NCBI RefSeq assembly: GCF_015482765.1
Contig: NZ_JADMLB010000039.1
Coordinates: 1-61,689 of the forward strand
Length of the DNA stretch: 61,689 nt
From: Halodesulfovibrio sp.
Lineage (GTDB): Bacteria > Desulfobacterota > Desulfovibrionia > Desulfovibrionales > Desulfovibrionaceae
Direction: 5' to 3'
Part shown: piece by piece, positions 61,619 to 61,689 of the stretch
Position numbering within the stretch: position 1 is the first letter of the stretch
Layout: each line of letters begins with the position of its first letter
Program-made: the position numbers and the translations under genes
The notes under the pieces: model-generated
The model's database searches: none
The model's input: the letters and a program-made list of their open reading frames with translations, nothing else
What the model was told of the DNA's origin: nothing

Positions 61619-61689
61619 TCTCACAACTTGCTGGGCTATCGTTCAATTGGCAGGACGACGGGTTCTGGCTCCGTTAATCAAGGTTCGAG
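61619..61689. repeat. Terminal direct repeat, right copy
   Basis: Identical to 1-71. If the ends are joined, this promoter would drive the tRNA-Gln/tRNA-Glu pair at the left end. Confidence 0.97.
61632..61689 (+). tRNA. tRNA-Gln (CTG), partial, cut by the window end
   Basis: The first 58 bases of the same tRNA-Gln as at 14-88, up to the T-loop. The 3' part lies outside the window. Confidence 0.93.

Noticed and set aside
1-61689. CRISPR arrays, insertion sequences and prophage genes
   Set aside because: Looked for and not seen: no regularly spaced repeats, transposases or phage structural genes other than the T6SS spike and tube proteins.

Overview
The window looks like chromosomal DNA from a marine, mid-G+C sulfate reducer of the Desulfovibrionaceae; Halodesulfovibrio or a close relative is my best guess. 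The grounds are a periplasmic [FeFe] hydrogenase hydA-hydB with its maturases hydG, hydE and hydF, a DUF39 homocysteine-synthesis protein, NtrY/NtrX, several sigma54-type control points and a probable selenoprotein. This placement rests on recognised protein families, not on a database search. The first and last 71 bases are identical and lie in a tRNA-Gln gene, so the window is either a contig that ends in a repeat or a circularised assembly.

Layout. (1) 1-315: tRNA-Gln, tRNA-Glu and a terminator. (2) 332-11940: an orphan type VI secretion (T6SS) island on the minus strand: hcp, a very long VgrG with a VasX-like membrane toxin, two paralogous membrane proteins that are probably immunity proteins, a second VgrG and a PAAR tip. 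A decayed vgrG fragment lies between the two immunity genes. A second, diverging hcp sits on the other side of a mirror-symmetric sigma54 control region. (3) 12302-20467: an operon wecB-nfrB-nfrA-DUF4434, matching the c-di-GMP-controlled NGR polysaccharide / phage N4 receptor pathway. (4) 21171-26205: peptidase T, a purine permease with a structured leader, an unknown protein, and an ArsM-like methyltransferase interrupted by an in-frame TGA with a hairpin behind it (probable selenocysteine). (5) 26442-31809: an exported unknown protein, a structured intergenic region, and a zraP <-> zraSR envelope-stress module with a sigma54 promoter. (6) 32050-41526: a potassium channel, a receiver-TPR protein, DUF39 overlapping a LarE homologue, a 36-residue basic protein, an FmdB zinc ribbon, purB, pyrE, an L,D-transpeptidase and a membrane protein. 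(7) 41649-46889: DUF4390-ntrY-SDR-ntrX operon. (8) 47167-51962: ribose operon rbsDACBK. (9) 52319-57913: hydA-hydB-hydG-hydE-hydF with intercistronic hairpins and a structured leader. (10) 58361-61355: a chemoreceptor and a CesT-like type III secretion chaperone.

The points most worth following up are the selenocysteine methyltransferase, the VgrG-VasX-like fusion with its immunity pair and vgrG scar, the symmetric hcp control region, the DUF39/LarE overlap, and the unassigned structured RNAs at about 27.4-27.65 kb and 57.95-58.05 kb. Starts were often moved downstream of the longest ORF where a Shine-Dalgarno sequence (SD) or family length supports it.
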